Assembly: GCA_028274465.1 (NCBI GenBank)
Contig: CM051456.1
Span: forward strand, 4,775,545 to 4,839,544
Direction of reading: 5' to 3'
Source: Plantago ovata
Lineage: Eukaryota; Streptophyta; Magnoliopsida; Lamiales; Plantaginaceae
Length of the DNA stretch: 64,000 nt
The notes below the pieces were generated by a model. That model did no database searches, was not told the origin of the DNA, and saw only the letters and a list, made by a program, of their open reading frames with translations. Below, piece by piece: positions 49,548-62,494 of the stretch. The translations under genes and the position numbers were made by a program. The first letter of the stretch is position 1; each line of letters opens with the position of its first letter.

Positions 49548-52495
49548 GGAAGAATTCGAAGCAGCCTACAAGAAAGAAAATATAGAATTTGTTTGTGTTT
49601 AGAAGTGAAATGATTCTTAGGGAGAAAGCAAAGCAAAGAGGAGAATATATTTGGAATAACTTTGGAACAAAAAACTGCCGTGGAACGTGATTGCCCCCCC
49701 CCCATATGTCTTGCTAGAACCGTTATTATGTGGGCCGATTCACATGATGCATCACGCCAAAAATATTTTACGTGTAAAGTACGTAGACTAAGTACGATTA
49801 AAAATTCGTTGCATATCATTTTTATAAACAATTCAATTATTATTTTATTAGGAAATTACATTGCAAAAACGGCCAATGTAACGCCAGAATCACCTCATGA
49901 TATTGGTTGGCACTTGGTTGTATAGAACGAAAACGTTTCCAACAAAAATTTGGCTAATTGTACATGCAGTGTGCCATCTAAATTTTACTTATATGCACTT
50001 CCCCTCATCCCTAAGTTTTAAATTTTTTGTACTTTATGATAGTGATTGAACTCACAAAGAGGCGAGATTAGCTAAAAATTACTTCATTTTGTCCTTGTGC
50101 ATGGGTGAGTTTTATCCTCATGTTATCCTTGAATATTGACCCAAAAATACCCTTGGAAGGGGTAGCAAAACTTCAGGGTGTATCGGGCACAATTGTGAAA
50201 CTTGAATGTTGGACGTGTGAAAAATAGCATATAGTATAACTTTAGTCATTTACCATGGATAAGCTAATCAAGAGCGTAGCCATTGAAATCCCAATTACAA
50301 CCTTCATTGTTTCCCCAACGCTTGCACAAATACACTAGACCTGCGTTTAAAATTAGCATACAATGTTTTTGAATTTAAAGAATAAAAAAGAAAAGAGAAA
50401 AAACAGTTCTGAAATTTACTACTCCGTAGCAATGTTAGCTCTTTCGAGACAGGCAAGAAAAGAAAACTAGAAAAGGGAACCTGCGATAAATCTTGCATCA
50501 AATTCAGAATCAAGAGACACTTAAAGGGCTAAAGGACTGGCAAGAATAACCTGTTAGAACTTTATTAGGATTTATGATTCGGAAAAGGAGAGGAAAAAGA
50601 AAAAGAAGATTATTTTGGCCAATGTCAACAGTCGGCAACTACCCTTTTTAAGTCTTCCCGTTCAATTTTAGTTATGGCTAAGAATAGTCTCCTCTCCTAC
50701 ATATTTTGCCAACCATGCATAATTTAATTTTTCTTTTCTCTAAATTTAACTATCCAAATCTTTCAAATGAATTATCCGTCCTAATTTTGTCAGCAGTTTA
50801 ACTTAAATCCTCACCTTGAACTAACAGAATCACATTACGACCCGTAACCGTGAGCTACCCTTATTTGGGAGTAGATTATGGGTAAGAATTTTTTATTTTG
50901 AAGCGTGTATGGTAGAACATTATCTAGAATGTAGTAATAAGGTGTGTCTAAGAATTCTTAGTCGGGCCATAGTATCCACCAATGGAACATAAGAAGGAGG
51001 CAGGAAAAGCTTACAAATCCTCTAGGACGAGACCACCTTCCCAAGAAAGTGAGGTCTCTCGGGTCCAACCAGCACTATCCAACGGGATTAGAGGCGCACG
51101 TGGTGAAATAAATTCAAATTGCCTAATCTCGTATTGGGCCCAAAAGTCACTAGTACCTACAGCCCACCAGGGTGCTAGCAGCCCGGTCCACGAAGCAACG
51201 AGCCCAACCCACCAAGTCATGGGTCAAGCCCATGAACTCATTAAATATGTGGTGCTATTTGGGGTATACGATTATCACTTCTATATTTGAAGTGTAATAA
51301 TGGTGCTTCTTTCATCTTAAAAAACTTTATCCATTTTTCTTAGGTGTACCATAAAATTGATTCATTTCTAAAAATGAAGCTTGCTCACATGTTATATACA
51401 TTATCTTTTATAACAACAAAAAGTGAATAAGATTAAATATTTACAGACTAGTTGATTGTGGTTCTGTGATACATATGTAACCTTATAATTTAGTTGAAGT
51501 ACCATATCTCTTTGTTGCTCATCAAATTGAATAAAAGAGCCGTTACGACTACTCGGATGTAAAAGTGATTTATTTCTTATAACAAAATATATTGTTTTAC
51601 CTCATCGTATTTTAGAGTAAAATATAGTTTAACACATTCAAAAGTACCATTATGACGCACAACACTGAAATTACCATGACGCTGCCTGACGCGATATGAT
51701 ATGGCGGTATATGCAGGGTAGAAAAATCTGGAAAAAGTGTAGTCGGTAGAAATAAGTGGACCTCCGAATTGAATTTTAGAATGAGAAGCTGCTGTCAAAA
51801 TATGTCGATACAGACAGATTGTTATATCGTTGGCCGACCGACCATATGAGTCGAACGATATTAATTTGTGTGAAAGCCGTCGCGCCATATGATCAAATCA
51901 ATTTTTTGTCTCAAAACTCAAAAATCAACGAACTTATTACCGTAGAGGACATGAACTTTCTCTCCATGACGGGCTGGGTTTGGGCCAAGAGTTTAGGCCC
52001 ATTCTCAGGCCTGGACCTAATGTACCGGACTAGGACTGGGCCGTTGGAAGTCCGGCCCATTGCCATCCCTAGCCACTAGTGAGTATACGCTACCCATTGT
52101 ATTGCATTGACGCGTCTCATTTTTCTTAGGACTCGAAACATGTACCGAAATTGAAATTTTAATCGATGAGTCATTCGGATACTCGGACCACGGTACATAA
52201 ATCCCGACAATAGTACACCACAAATGGTGTCCCAAAAAAGTGAATAGACATTTTTGCGTGACATACACCTTTTGATATTGTTTGTGCAACAAAATTTTTG
52301 CTTTCGAAATTTCCCTCCAACTTGAAACATCAAGAGAAGTCAGTCAGTCACACAGAACCCGTGAACACCATTTGATTGCACCAAACTCTCTGCAAATTCT
52401 CTCTCTCTCATTCAATGGGAAATTTGGATCCAATAATTGAATTTGAATAATTTCACTTACATTCCACTGATATTCAATTCCTGGACATGCATTCC
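49548..52495. other. Intergenic between chorismate mutase and POLAR-like gene
   Basis: No gene is recognised. The first few hundred bases are the chorismate mutase promoter side. A GC-richer stretch at 51000-51240 ('caacgagcccaacccaccaa') looks like part of a retroelement, with no clear domain. Confidence 0.45.
51960..52075. mobile_element. Remnant of a GGCCC-rich terminal-repeat element
   Basis: It contains 'gggctgggtttgggccaaga' and ends 'ggcccattgccatcccta', the reverse of a 'tagggatggcaatgggcc' terminus common in plant hAT-like elements. Only one end is preserved. Confidence 0.4.
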
Positions 52496-52503
52496 TATAT
52501 ATA
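52496..52503 (+). promoter_or_regulatory. TATA box of POLAR-like gene
   Basis: TATATATA lies 61 bases before the ATG at 52564, a normal distance for a short leader. Confidence 0.6.
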
Positions 52504-52563
52504 CAAGACTTGAGACATTTGAACCTTAGGCAAACAAATTAATAGCTAGGTTCACAGCTCAAA

Positions 52564-53745
52564 ATGAGCTATGATGGCGGCTATTGCAGTGACACTGATA
52601 TGATGTGTAGAAGAAAACAAACTTGCAGGGGCTTCACTTGTGTAACTCCTTGGACTATCCTTCTCCACTTGTTCACTGGAAGTAAACCCAAAGGGCGTTC
52701 AACAAGATGGGAGAAAGAGAATCGGGGCCGCAACGACGATGTTGTTAGGAAAACCGAATGCCCTGTGTTCGAGGGCTCGATAAACTGTCAAGCGTCTCCT
52801 TCTGCCCCGAGGCCTAATTCAGGTATGTAATCGACTTTGGTACATAAATGCACTTATATATATGGTTCTACATGTTGCCAGTTTAGTTTAGTTCAGACTT
52901 ACTAATACTATCATGTAATGTAGAAAATCGGAAAGAGGCGTCTTTCAACATTGGAATCGGATTTGGCCTGGTTTATCTTGTTGCTACAAGAACAAATGAG
53001 GTTAACAAGTTGTTAGAGTTGCACCGAAAACTGGAAATGCTGCTCCGAAATCTCAAAACAGAATTCCAAATTCAAAAGGCCGAAGTTGGTTCGTTTCCTA
53101 ACGAACATCATTCTTGTGAGCATGATCCCAAATGCCAATACATTGGTTCGGGCAGCATCCGGTTTAGGCGAGAAAAGAGTGTGCGAATGGATCAAATCGA
53201 AGCAGAAATCGCAGCTGAATTCAACAATCTACATTTTCAAATGAACACAGATACGTTGATCACCAGGCATAACAAGCAACACATTTCCGAGGTACATGTT
53301 TTACACACTTAAACACATTGTACGACACTTTAGTATATATATAATGTACTTATTAAAACACTATACGTCGCAGATTTGTGTCGAAAGTAGTGCTCCGGAG
53401 GACAGCCAGAGTTCGGCATTTGAGGAAACTGTTGACCAGCCCGAACTGATCTACTATGAAAACTACAGCGTTCCTGCAGTTGAACTTGAGAGAAGGCTTC
53501 ATGAAGTTCTGGAAGAAAGGCAACAGCAGAGGATAAACGAACTGGAATCGGCCTTGGAACGTGCAATGCAGTATCTTGAAGAGAAACAAAGAGAACTGTC
53601 TTGGTGGAAAGACACTGCTCGCCTTGTCGCTCAACATGTCCCTGCCATCTCTAGCATGTTGACGAGTCGCGATATTCATGAACAACTCGTTCACAAGGGC
53701 GAAGCCAGGATTTTGAGCTTAACGTATGAGAAGAGTTTGGAGTAA
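52564..53745 (+). CDS. POLAR-like protein (asymmetric cell division polarity factor family)
   Basis: Three exons, 52564-52822, 52924-53291 and 53374-53745, join in frame to 332 aa. The middle begins KEASFNIGIGFGLVYLVATR then TNEVNKLLELHRKLEMLLRN, the conserved hydrophobic and coiled-coil block of POLAR and POLAR-like proteins. The C-terminus has VELERRLHEVLEERQQQRIN, then ELESALERAMQYLEEKQREL and SWWKDTARLV, the family signature. In Arabidopsis POLAR marks one side of dividing stomatal-lineage cells and scaffolds GSK3-type kinases; whether this copy acts in stomata is inference. Databases sometimes mislabel the family. No enzyme domain is present and no frame break is seen. A poly-T tract follows the stop at 53760. 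Confidence 0.85.
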
Positions 53746-54780
53746 TTTGGAGCAAGGATTTTTTTTTTTTTTTTTTTTTTGAGTCTCGTGTGAATTTTGT
53801 ATTTTGTGGCTATGAATATCACTATTGTCTATGTATTATGCTATGTTCATCTATTTGAGTAAGAAATAAGAACACACTAAAATTGAAAACTTACTCTAAG
53901 AAGCAATACGAATTGCAAAGGATAATTGGTCTGTGCTATATATATATAAATTATAATGGTGTACTTAGTGAGTTAGTGGTTACGTCCGTGACATATATTA
54001 TAAGCAAGAAAACCACAAATGAAATGTGTGCAAATTAGAGTACCGGGCATGACGACAATGAAGCACAATCTAGTTAAGGTGCCTTCCCTTTAATCAATAG
54101 ATTGCAGTTCGAGTAAACATAAGAAGTAAATGGAGAACTATATATCCTTCATCAACCGATTTGGAGCTGAACTCCTGCCAAAGCTCTGTCCATGGACGGA
54201 ACTTAACTTTTCATTTTGTTTTTTAGTTTTTTCTTTTTCGTGTTTTATTATTTAAATATAGTAGTCATGATGATGGGTGTTCCTCGAAAAATTAAAGATG
54301 GTTTAAAAGTTTTTTTTAATAACATATGAGATGTATACAGGACATAAATAAAACGAGAAATCAGAAGGCGCCGTGCCCCCAGAAAAGCCTCGATTTCAAT
54401 CATTGCAAGAAGGACTATATTTTAAATTTGATGTAAACTCGTTGTATAATGAGTATGTTTTTGTGTTATGTGTTTAAATTTGATGTAAGTTATTTCAAAT
54501 AAACTATTAAATATTTTTGTGTCAATTTTAGTTCATATTGTCATAATATCATTTAACAAAAAAAAAAAGAAGAGGCCATGATGCCACTGCATCGTGGCAA
54601 CCAATGCAGAAACAAGCCACGATGCCGCGGCATGGAGGCAAAATAGTGCACCATGTCATGGCATGGGATGACACCAATGCAAATGGTCTTAACGGAGCAC
54701 TCATTTATCATTGATTTAAACAATATAATATTCCCAATTTTTTGATTGTGCTGTTTGGTCGGTTAAAATTCAAGCCAGTA
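53746..54780. other. Intergenic downstream of POLAR-like gene
   Basis: A poly-T run (53760-53780) is followed by AT-rich sequence. At 54565-54670 a short stretch has repeated 'catgatgcc/cacgatgcc' and 'catggcatgg' motifs of unknown origin. No gene is seen. Confidence 0.45.
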
Positions 54781-55700
54781 GCATTGTCGTTGATGTGAAC
54801 TGGAACTGGATTTGGAACATGTGTGTCCCTCCAAAAATAAAGATTTTTTTCTGGCGTGTTTTGAGAAACTCCTTGCCTGTCCTAGAAAATTTAAGTCATC
54901 GTGGAGTTGAATGTTATTGATTTATGTCCTGTGTGCCAGTCCTGTTCTGAGTGTATTATTCATGTTCTACGTGATTGCTCATATGCTCGATTGTTTTGGG
55001 AAGTCTCCCCTTTTACTCAGGTTCAACTGGCTGGTACTCGGAATAATTCACTACAGGCGTGGATTATGCATATCAGAAATCAGTCTCCAAAGATACGTTG
55101 GCTCTGTTTTTGATTTCGTGCTGGGCTATTTTTTTGTTCCAATAGGAATCAAATGTGCATCAGTAAGACGGATATGACGCTGCTGGATCAGTGGCTTTTG
55201 CACAAGACCATTTGCGGAAATTTATTCAGGAGGCAAGAATCTTATTTTCAGGCCAAGACCTCCAGACAGTCCAGGCAGGTGGCAGGTTCCAAATAGTGGC
55301 CGTATTAAAGTGAATTTTGACGCATCACTGCGGCGTAATGGATTTGGTGTCAGACTTGGCGTTGTTGCTCGTGATCATTCTAGTGTGGTGCTAGCTTGGA
55401 GGTCGATATCCATACCTCATGTTCGTGATCCATTGGTTGCAGAAGCTCTAGCAGCAATGGCCGCGGTCCACTTGGGTTGTTAGCTGGGGATATCACACAT
55501 AATCATAGAAGGCGATTCTCTCCAGGTTGTACAACATTTCCAGAATCCTTTCCCTTCACTGTCATCTATTGGAAACATTGTTGAGGTGTCCAGACTTTTA
55601 TTTTCTTCTTTTCAGTCTATTAGTTTTGTTTTTGTTCGTCGGAGTTGTAATAAATTGGCGCATGATTTGTATTCAGACGGTGGTGGCTTCTCACTGTCTT
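54781..55700 (+). mobile_element. Degenerate LINE 3' half (zf-RVT and RNase H)
   Basis: Translated pieces in changing frames read WNWIWNMCVPPKIKIFFWRV then LRNSLPVLENL (reverse-transcriptase zinc-binding region), CPVCQSCSECIIHVLRDC, and further on VNFDASLRRNGFGVRLGVVA and VAEALAAMAAVHLG, an RNase H domain as at the end of plant L1 LINEs. Several frameshifts and stops are present. The reverse transcriptase core is missing. Confidence 0.8.
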
Positions 55701-56762
55701 TTGCTTCGACTGATGACAGGCTTGATTCGGATTAATGAACAGGAAAGTTTTATCTTAAAAAAAAAACAGTTTTGGCCTGATTTATTATTTAAAGAACGTA
55801 CGTACGTTTCTTTCCAACAAAGGCCTTTGGCCTGGTCTATTTACATAAAATGCTACTTTCAAGCCGAAAAACATATTCATTTCGTTATTCTTCGACCGTG
55901 TGTATCTCTATCTGATCATCCGATATCATACTTCCCTTGCCAGTAAATCTGCGATAATTAACTTATAATCAACCCCTCGCCGAATCTCATCCACCATTGT
56001 ATTCCTTATTTCCTTACCGTAAAAAATTGCCCAGGCTTTCTAATTATGTATGGTCGACTTTCTAACTTATACAAACATAAAATTGTTTAATATCACAACT
56101 ACAGACATCGCTCTAACCGCGGTATTACAATTCTAGTGTGTAATATAGGGGAGAGAAAGAGAAAAAAAAAACCTGTACTCAATTTAGCACAAAATTCTCC
56201 AAAATAATATTCACATATGGCGACAAGTGTTAACTCTAGCTGCTTCCTTTTAATTGAAGTGAGAAAGTTATGATAGTAGCTAGTACTTGGGGTACAGGTC
56301 TGGTCTCATGTCGCCGCACGCTTAGAAATTAAGTAAAAATGATCATCACATTTTCCATGATTTCCATTTTAGGCTAAGGCGGCTTTAGCTATGGAGTTTT
56401 GACGTTAATTATTATTGAGAAGTAATTAAGTACTACTATGTCATTACCGCTAGTCCGCTAGGGGCCAGAAAGATTCGGCCTAAGTCATTAAATGGAATCC
56501 AATTTGGAAACGAAATCTTTAAAAGTCATCCATTATTAACGTGCCAAACACACACAAAAAAAAAAAAAACAATAATAATAATAAGAAAATAAAAAATCAG
56601 CCCAACTGAAGTTTAAAACCTAACGTGGTTACATTTATTCAAAATATGTGATCCCGCATAATAATTAGGTACTCAGTTTTCTACAAATGGAAATAACATG
56701 GCACCAACCTAACTATTTCTTGATATATATTACATTTATTCTAAATTAAATTCTAGATATAT

Positions 56763-56860
56763 AGTCTTTGTTTAGCTTTAACTTATCAGCTAGCTTATTT
56801 TTTAATATAATAAAGTTAACTTATTTTTTTAATAAGCTAACTTATCATCTTTCATATTTC

Positions 56861-56924
<64 letters not shown>

Positions 56925-57215
56925 TATTATTATTATTATTATTATTATAAAATATGAAAAATGAATGAAAAATATAACACTATAATATGAATGTCCGTTT
57001 ATGTCATTTTATCAGCTAGCTTATAAGCTCATTCACTAAACACGTAAATCAAAATCAGCTAGATTATCAGCTCATTCACTAAACGCGTACACTAAAATCA
57101 GTTAGCTTATCAGCTGACTTATCAGTTAGCTTATCAGCTACCAACTAACTTATCAGCTATCAGCTAGCTTATCAACTCCAGCTAGCTTATCAGCTAGTTT
57201 TGCTAAACATAGCCA
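56763..57215. mobile_element. MITE with 'ttatcagct' sub-repeats and AAT/ATT palindrome
   Basis: The ends 'gtctttgtttagc' and the inverse of 'gctaaacatagcc' are imperfect inverted repeats. Near both ends the motif 'agcttatcagct' recurs many times. An (AAT)n run (56861-56921) is followed directly by (ATT)n (56923-56948), a palindromic microsatellite able to form a long hairpin. Confidence 0.65.
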
Positions 57216-57229
57216 TATTAAAAGTCTAA

Positions 57230-57376
57230 TAAATTTGGCTAGTGATATATCAAGAGCTAAAATTACTAGTGCCAGAGCAATTTGTGCACTTTTAGGAAGA
57301 ATTATTGTTTATAAAAGGTAAATTGCTCTGGTATTAGTAATTTTAGCTCTGCCTATATCACTAGCCATAAATTTTA
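57230..57376. mobile_element. Short foldback MITE
   Basis: The left arm 'aaatttggctagtgatatat' plus 'agctaaaattactagtgcca' and the right arm are inverted copies of about 55 bases, with a loop of about 35 bases. It is non-coding. Confidence 0.8.
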
Positions 57377-59682
57377 GTAAGTGATGCTCGATAAATAGAT
57401 TTGATTGGATAAGTAAAAGAGTAAAATATGTGAAATAGTGTGTTATTGGAGAAAATTAAGGAATATAGTTAACCATATTTATACTAAAATTAGTAAAATG
57501 TCTAATTTGTAGGAAAGTTTTTAGGTTACATACTAATATAAACTTTTGAAAATATGACTAGTTTGTAATTTTTCCTTTTAACTATTTAATTACATGCAAA
57601 TTCCAGATTGAAGTTCTGAATATTAGAAGTCAAACTCAAAAAATTGAATTTGACCATCAAGCTTATGATAATATTCCTCTTACAAGTTCAAAATTGATAT
57701 TACAGTGCAATTTTACAAACTTCTCTTAAATAAAAATTGAATTTCAAATATTTTATTCCGGTACATAACCTAAGCAGTTCAGACTTCAGAGAAGTACTAT
57801 TATTGCATCGTTACGTTTGGTATGGGCTCATTTAATTCTGTTTTATTTAAGTGTGGGTTCATATAGTTTTATTTAAGTGTGGGTTCATATAGTTGTTAAT
57901 ATAATTCATAATTTCATACTATATAAAAATGGGAAACAAAAAGCAATTATTAAAGTAATACTTAAAAAAAGATAGAATTAGTATTGCGTAAGAGCTAAAT
58001 AACACTGAAACCAAGATTGTCGACATGCACATACAATAAGCGCGGAAAGTCCAATTAATGTGACGAGATAGATACAAGTCTCTAGTCTTGAAGAAACGGC
58101 TAGCTAGCTTCTGATTCCTTGTTAACCAAAAATAGAAAACAATATTCAACATACAATTCACGAAGCTCTCAAAAAAAAAAAAAAAAACATACAATTCACG
58201 AATATGCATTATTAAAAAATATCCAATTCGATTACCTAAAGGATAAGGTGGCTAAGACTTTTGACTAGCGAAAATATCACAGCTATTTCGTCCGTCCGAA
58301 TAAATTGTCGGCATTAATACTTTTTCAAGGTTTTAATGAGTATGCTATATACTAATATTAATATCATGATTTTTTTGGGTTTATTTGGGACTTAAGATAC
58401 TAATTAAGCTCCAAATAAGCTAAAAAGCATCTCCAAATGAATTTTTTTTTGAGCTACTAAATAGTAGACTTGGAAGAGAGTTACTAAATAGTAGACCTCA
58501 ATTAAGCCCCCATATTAATATGTAATGATTTGTTTTTTATATGATTGGTTAATGAGATAGTAATATAGTACATATGGCCCACAAAGAAGCTCCAATTAAG
58601 TCCCAAACCATTGGAGGCTTCAATTTGAAAGAGACTTCTTTTGTGGGTTCTATGTTTATAGTACCATTTAAGCCTCAAATCATACAGAATGCTCTAAGTA
58701 GTTGGAGTTACGTCTGCAAATTGGTCCCAAATTCTTGTTGGACCAATTTTAAAATTAGACCGGATCAGATCCAATTTTGTTTAAAGAATCACTACAAATA
58801 GAAACTTTTGATATCGAATTTGTATCCGGACCAATCAAATCTATTGAACTTGTTTTTAACCGGATTCAGCCTGATAATAAGTGGTGCATAGGGATAATTA
58901 TACTTGGTCATAGTAGACTCATATCATACACGTAGAATGTATTTTACATTTGGCTTGTCGGATTTTAGAATTATTATTGGTCCAAGTCCAATATTACAAA
59001 AGATAGCTAACTGGTTTTCAATTTACTCAGCAAAACCTTCCAGATGAAATCAAAAATGCCATCTAATCGTCTATATGTCAGGTTATGTACCGGATGAAAA
59101 CGGGCTTCTGCGTTCTGGATATAATTTTTATTTTCGTCACCCAAAAAATAAATTATGTGTCTAGGTTTAAATTTAAAATAAAAAAATTATCACTATATCA
59201 AAATTACATTTCCCTTACGTCATCACTACACAAAATTACATCTCTTATTATTTGTTTCACCCCTTAAATCATCTCTATACTCAATCTTAATAAAATAAAA
59301 AATTATAACCAAATAAATTATAAAAAATTATAATTTAAAATTTAATTTTCAAAAAAAAAACTCTAACTTCAATCTAAATCCGAAACTCTCTCTCCGAAAA
59401 TTGGGACACTGCTTTTATGTGGAACACTTTTCCATCTTAGTTTTTTTATTTCGTCAGACATTTCTATAGCACTTTACTTAATTTAGTATGTCATCTATGT
59501 GCCATGAAGATGGAGAGACGTGAAGGCTAGTAGCCTAGTACTGCACCTACCTGAGGTTAGCCCCGACACTATTTCTCATGACGTACGACATATGAATAAA
59601 ATTCAATTCAGTCCCGGACGTATTTCCGTATTACTACTCTGTGGTAGGTTCCATGAAAATGGTCGAACAAATAAAAACATAC

Positions 59683-59957
59683 TTCCTCCACTTTTCAACT
59701 TTTCAATAAATTAAGTTTTACCCCTTTGATTTTGATTTTGTTTCTAAATAAATAAATGAAGTTTAAAGTTGTTTAATATAATATTATAATTTCAAAGTAT
59801 AAAGATTATGTTTAATAATAAAATATTTTATCTTTTACATTTAACTACTTCATTCACATGTATTATTTTGGTTTGAATGAATAAAATAATAAAAGTCAAA
59901 TCTCCCTAAATATGTGTGAAAGAACCTTAAACTTCATAAAATAAAAAGTGGAGGGAG
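59683..59957. mobile_element. Stowaway-type MITE
   Basis: It starts 'cttcctccacttttcaactt' after TA (59681-59682) and ends 'aaagtggagggag' before TA (59958-59959). About 275 bp; the interior is AT-rich with weak pairing. Confidence 0.7.
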
Positions 59958-59984
59958 TAGTCAATTTTCATTTAGGAGGGATGA

Positions 59985-60675
59985 CAATTTTGGGCTACCC
60001 GGCCCGGCCGGCCCGATAAACCGGCCCGGCCCGATCAAGAGTGGCCCATGGGCCGGGATTGGGCTTATTGCTATGTCCATGGGCCCGGGGCATAACATCT
60101 TGGCCCGTAGGCCCGGTCCGGCCCGTGAATATATATATATGATTTATATTTCATATATATAAATATGTATATATAACTATTGAATTTATAATATTTATAC
60201 ACTTGTATTATTAAATGATGTTGTACTTTACACATTTGTAATACTTTTCTATACATATAAGATTTCCAAGTGATATACAATCATTTTATATACTATATTT
60301 TTAGTATATTTATATAATTTATTAAGTAATTTAATATTAACTAATTTTAATATGTCAAATAAAGAAGTTCATGATAAATTTCAAATGATATAAATGGTAT
60401 AAAGTGATATCAAAATATTTGATCTCAAGCAAAAAGATATATAATTAAATAGATTCACCATTCAACTAATACTACACTACATAACTTTAAAAAAAAAACA
60501 CATTTTGATTACTAAATATTTGGGCAAAACAAAAATTTAAAAGCCTTAGGCCCGGCCCAGCCCATGACGGGGCGGGCTTGGGTCTAATGTTCAGGCCCAA
60601 CCCGGGCCATGGACCGGGCCTGGGCTTGGTGCTAGTCTTCCCGGGCCTCTGAAAGCCCGGCCCGGCCCATTGGAC
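59985..60675. mobile_element. GGCCC-rich terminal inverted repeat element (hAT-like?)
   Basis: Two GC-rich blocks (59990-60130 and 60545-60672), built from 'ggcccggcccg' motifs in opposite orientation, flank an AT-rich centre. Each block is about 130 bases. No transposase frame is seen. A family common in plants ends in such sequence, but the exact boundaries are not clear. Confidence 0.5.
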
Positions 60676-60879
60676 TTTACTATTTCATTTCAAACAGTAT
60701 TACGCTCAATTACATGATTTTTAATTTTAATTAACTATGTAAATGCAAAGTACATCTTTATCCCTATCATTTAAACTATTTCTTAACAATATTACAAATT
60801 TACTCTTACTTACAACTTACTCATATTTAACCCATCTTTAATATATTTGTCTTTTTTGAAAGTTACAAAATTGTCCCGT

Positions 60880-61029
60880 GAAAGATAGTTGGATTGGTGA
60901 AAGAGAGGTGCATGGTTCGATCCATAGCGGAAACATAATGTGGTTTAGGTGTGAAGATATAATGTTGTTTTAGGATATTATATAGCAGTAGTGTAAGCGT
61001 AGTTATAATATTAGTCGTATAAAAAAAAC
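60880..61029 (+). mobile_element. SINE, copy 4
   Basis: Plus orientation: 'gaaagagaggtgcatggttc' with box B 'ggttcgatcc' at 60915-60924, 'gtggtttaggtgtgaagata', then an A tail at 61021-61028. Same family as the copies at 12.3 and 39.3-39.7 kb. Confidence 0.7.
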
Positions 61030-61189
61030 GAAAACACATATTTGTCCTTTTAATTTCTTTGATCAAACTTAAAGATAAATCGGCACCTTTTAATTTTCTT
61101 TCTTAACATTTACATATAAACATACTGACAAGACTAATATTATCAAAATGAAATTCATGATAATTAATGATGGAAAATAAAATGCCTTC

Positions 61190-61310
61190 TCTTTTTTTTA
61201 AATGGCTAAAGTAATTTCATTAAGAAAATGGAGCATAAGTAATGCTCGGGAAAAGTTACAGAAAAAAATACATCCGGGAAGAATGAAAAAGACTAAAGAA
61301 AATAAGAAAT
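61190..61310 (-). mobile_element. LINE 3'-tail fragment
   Basis: On minus it reads '...cattttcttaatgaaattac' and 'tttagccattt' followed by an A run, the usual 3' end of plant L1-type LINEs. No coding portion remains. Confidence 0.45.
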
Positions 61311-62494
61311 AAGTTGAAATGAAACCAAAAGGGTAATATAGGCAAATCACTTGTAATTGTGGGATGTGGTTTGACTTTTGTCCTTGTACTTATAATTATC
61401 TGTTATAATTATTTCACAAGTAAATTTTATCCTTATTTGTAATATTTGAAATAGTAGGATCTAAATGTAATACTATTGATATTTTAAAAAATGTGTTACA
61501 GGTAAAATCCCCTCTAATCTCATATTGATAGCTCCATATGTGTGTTTACCCAACAGTTAATTATAGAAACTATATCTATCATCGATAAAATATGCAAATC
61601 CTACAAATTTAAAAGTGTAGCATAAAGTTTCTGACTTAGAGTTTTATAAAGTTCTAAAAGTGTAGAATTTAGAGTCGGTGGAGACTATTAGATCCATGGT
61701 GTAAAACATAATAAAAAAAATGCACACGATATAAAATATGCCAAAAAGAAAAATTAAACATAAAATATATAAATGGAAACATTTTTTTTCTAATACATTA
61801 CAATTACAATGTTTGATTTTTGGTGTACAAAATACATGTTATCAATAAATCTTTTAATCACCCATTTCAAATTTTCAAACAATCTCTATACAGTCGTGAC
61901 CTCTTGGACTTGTCAGAACAATTTTAATTTTGGGATGGAAAACTTCTTGTGGTTTCCAAATTAATGTTGAGAAGCGCAGTGACGTAATGTACTATTTTGT
62001 AGTCCGAAACATTGGGCTTAAGTTAATTATAACACGTAATTAAGCACGTACTATTATATATAACACGTAATTCAGCACGTCATTATGCTTTTAAGCATGC
62101 ACATGTGCACAGATTTTCCTTTTTAATAATAATTTAAGTTCTCATGAGTTGACTAACGTATAGAGAAGCAGTGACGTCATACTAGTCCGAAAAGCTCGGG
62201 CCGTATTTCGGAATGAGCCTGACTTTGATGTATTGCAATTCATTTCATTTTATCAATAATGGATTATGATTTGTGGAACATAGATTTATTTATAATAATT
62301 GATGTGATATTGTGATGTTTACATAAGTTTTACGAGTAGTTATAATAGTTATATATATATATAAAGGGCATTGTAGTCAACTTATATTTTAGGTGGATTT
62401 TTTTAATTAAAAAAATAAAAAGTTTGATAGATCGTACCGAAAATTACATGTAATATAGTTTGAACAAAAAAGAAGGGACCAGATTAAATTAAGT

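Noticed and set aside
50982-51290. 102-residue plus frame rich in S, P and H
   Set aside because: No family recognised and composition suggests non-coding or old retroelement sequence; not enough support for a gene.
56768-56950. Frame with a long asparagine then leucine run
   Set aside because: It is translation of the (AAT)n-(ATT)n microsatellite within a MITE.
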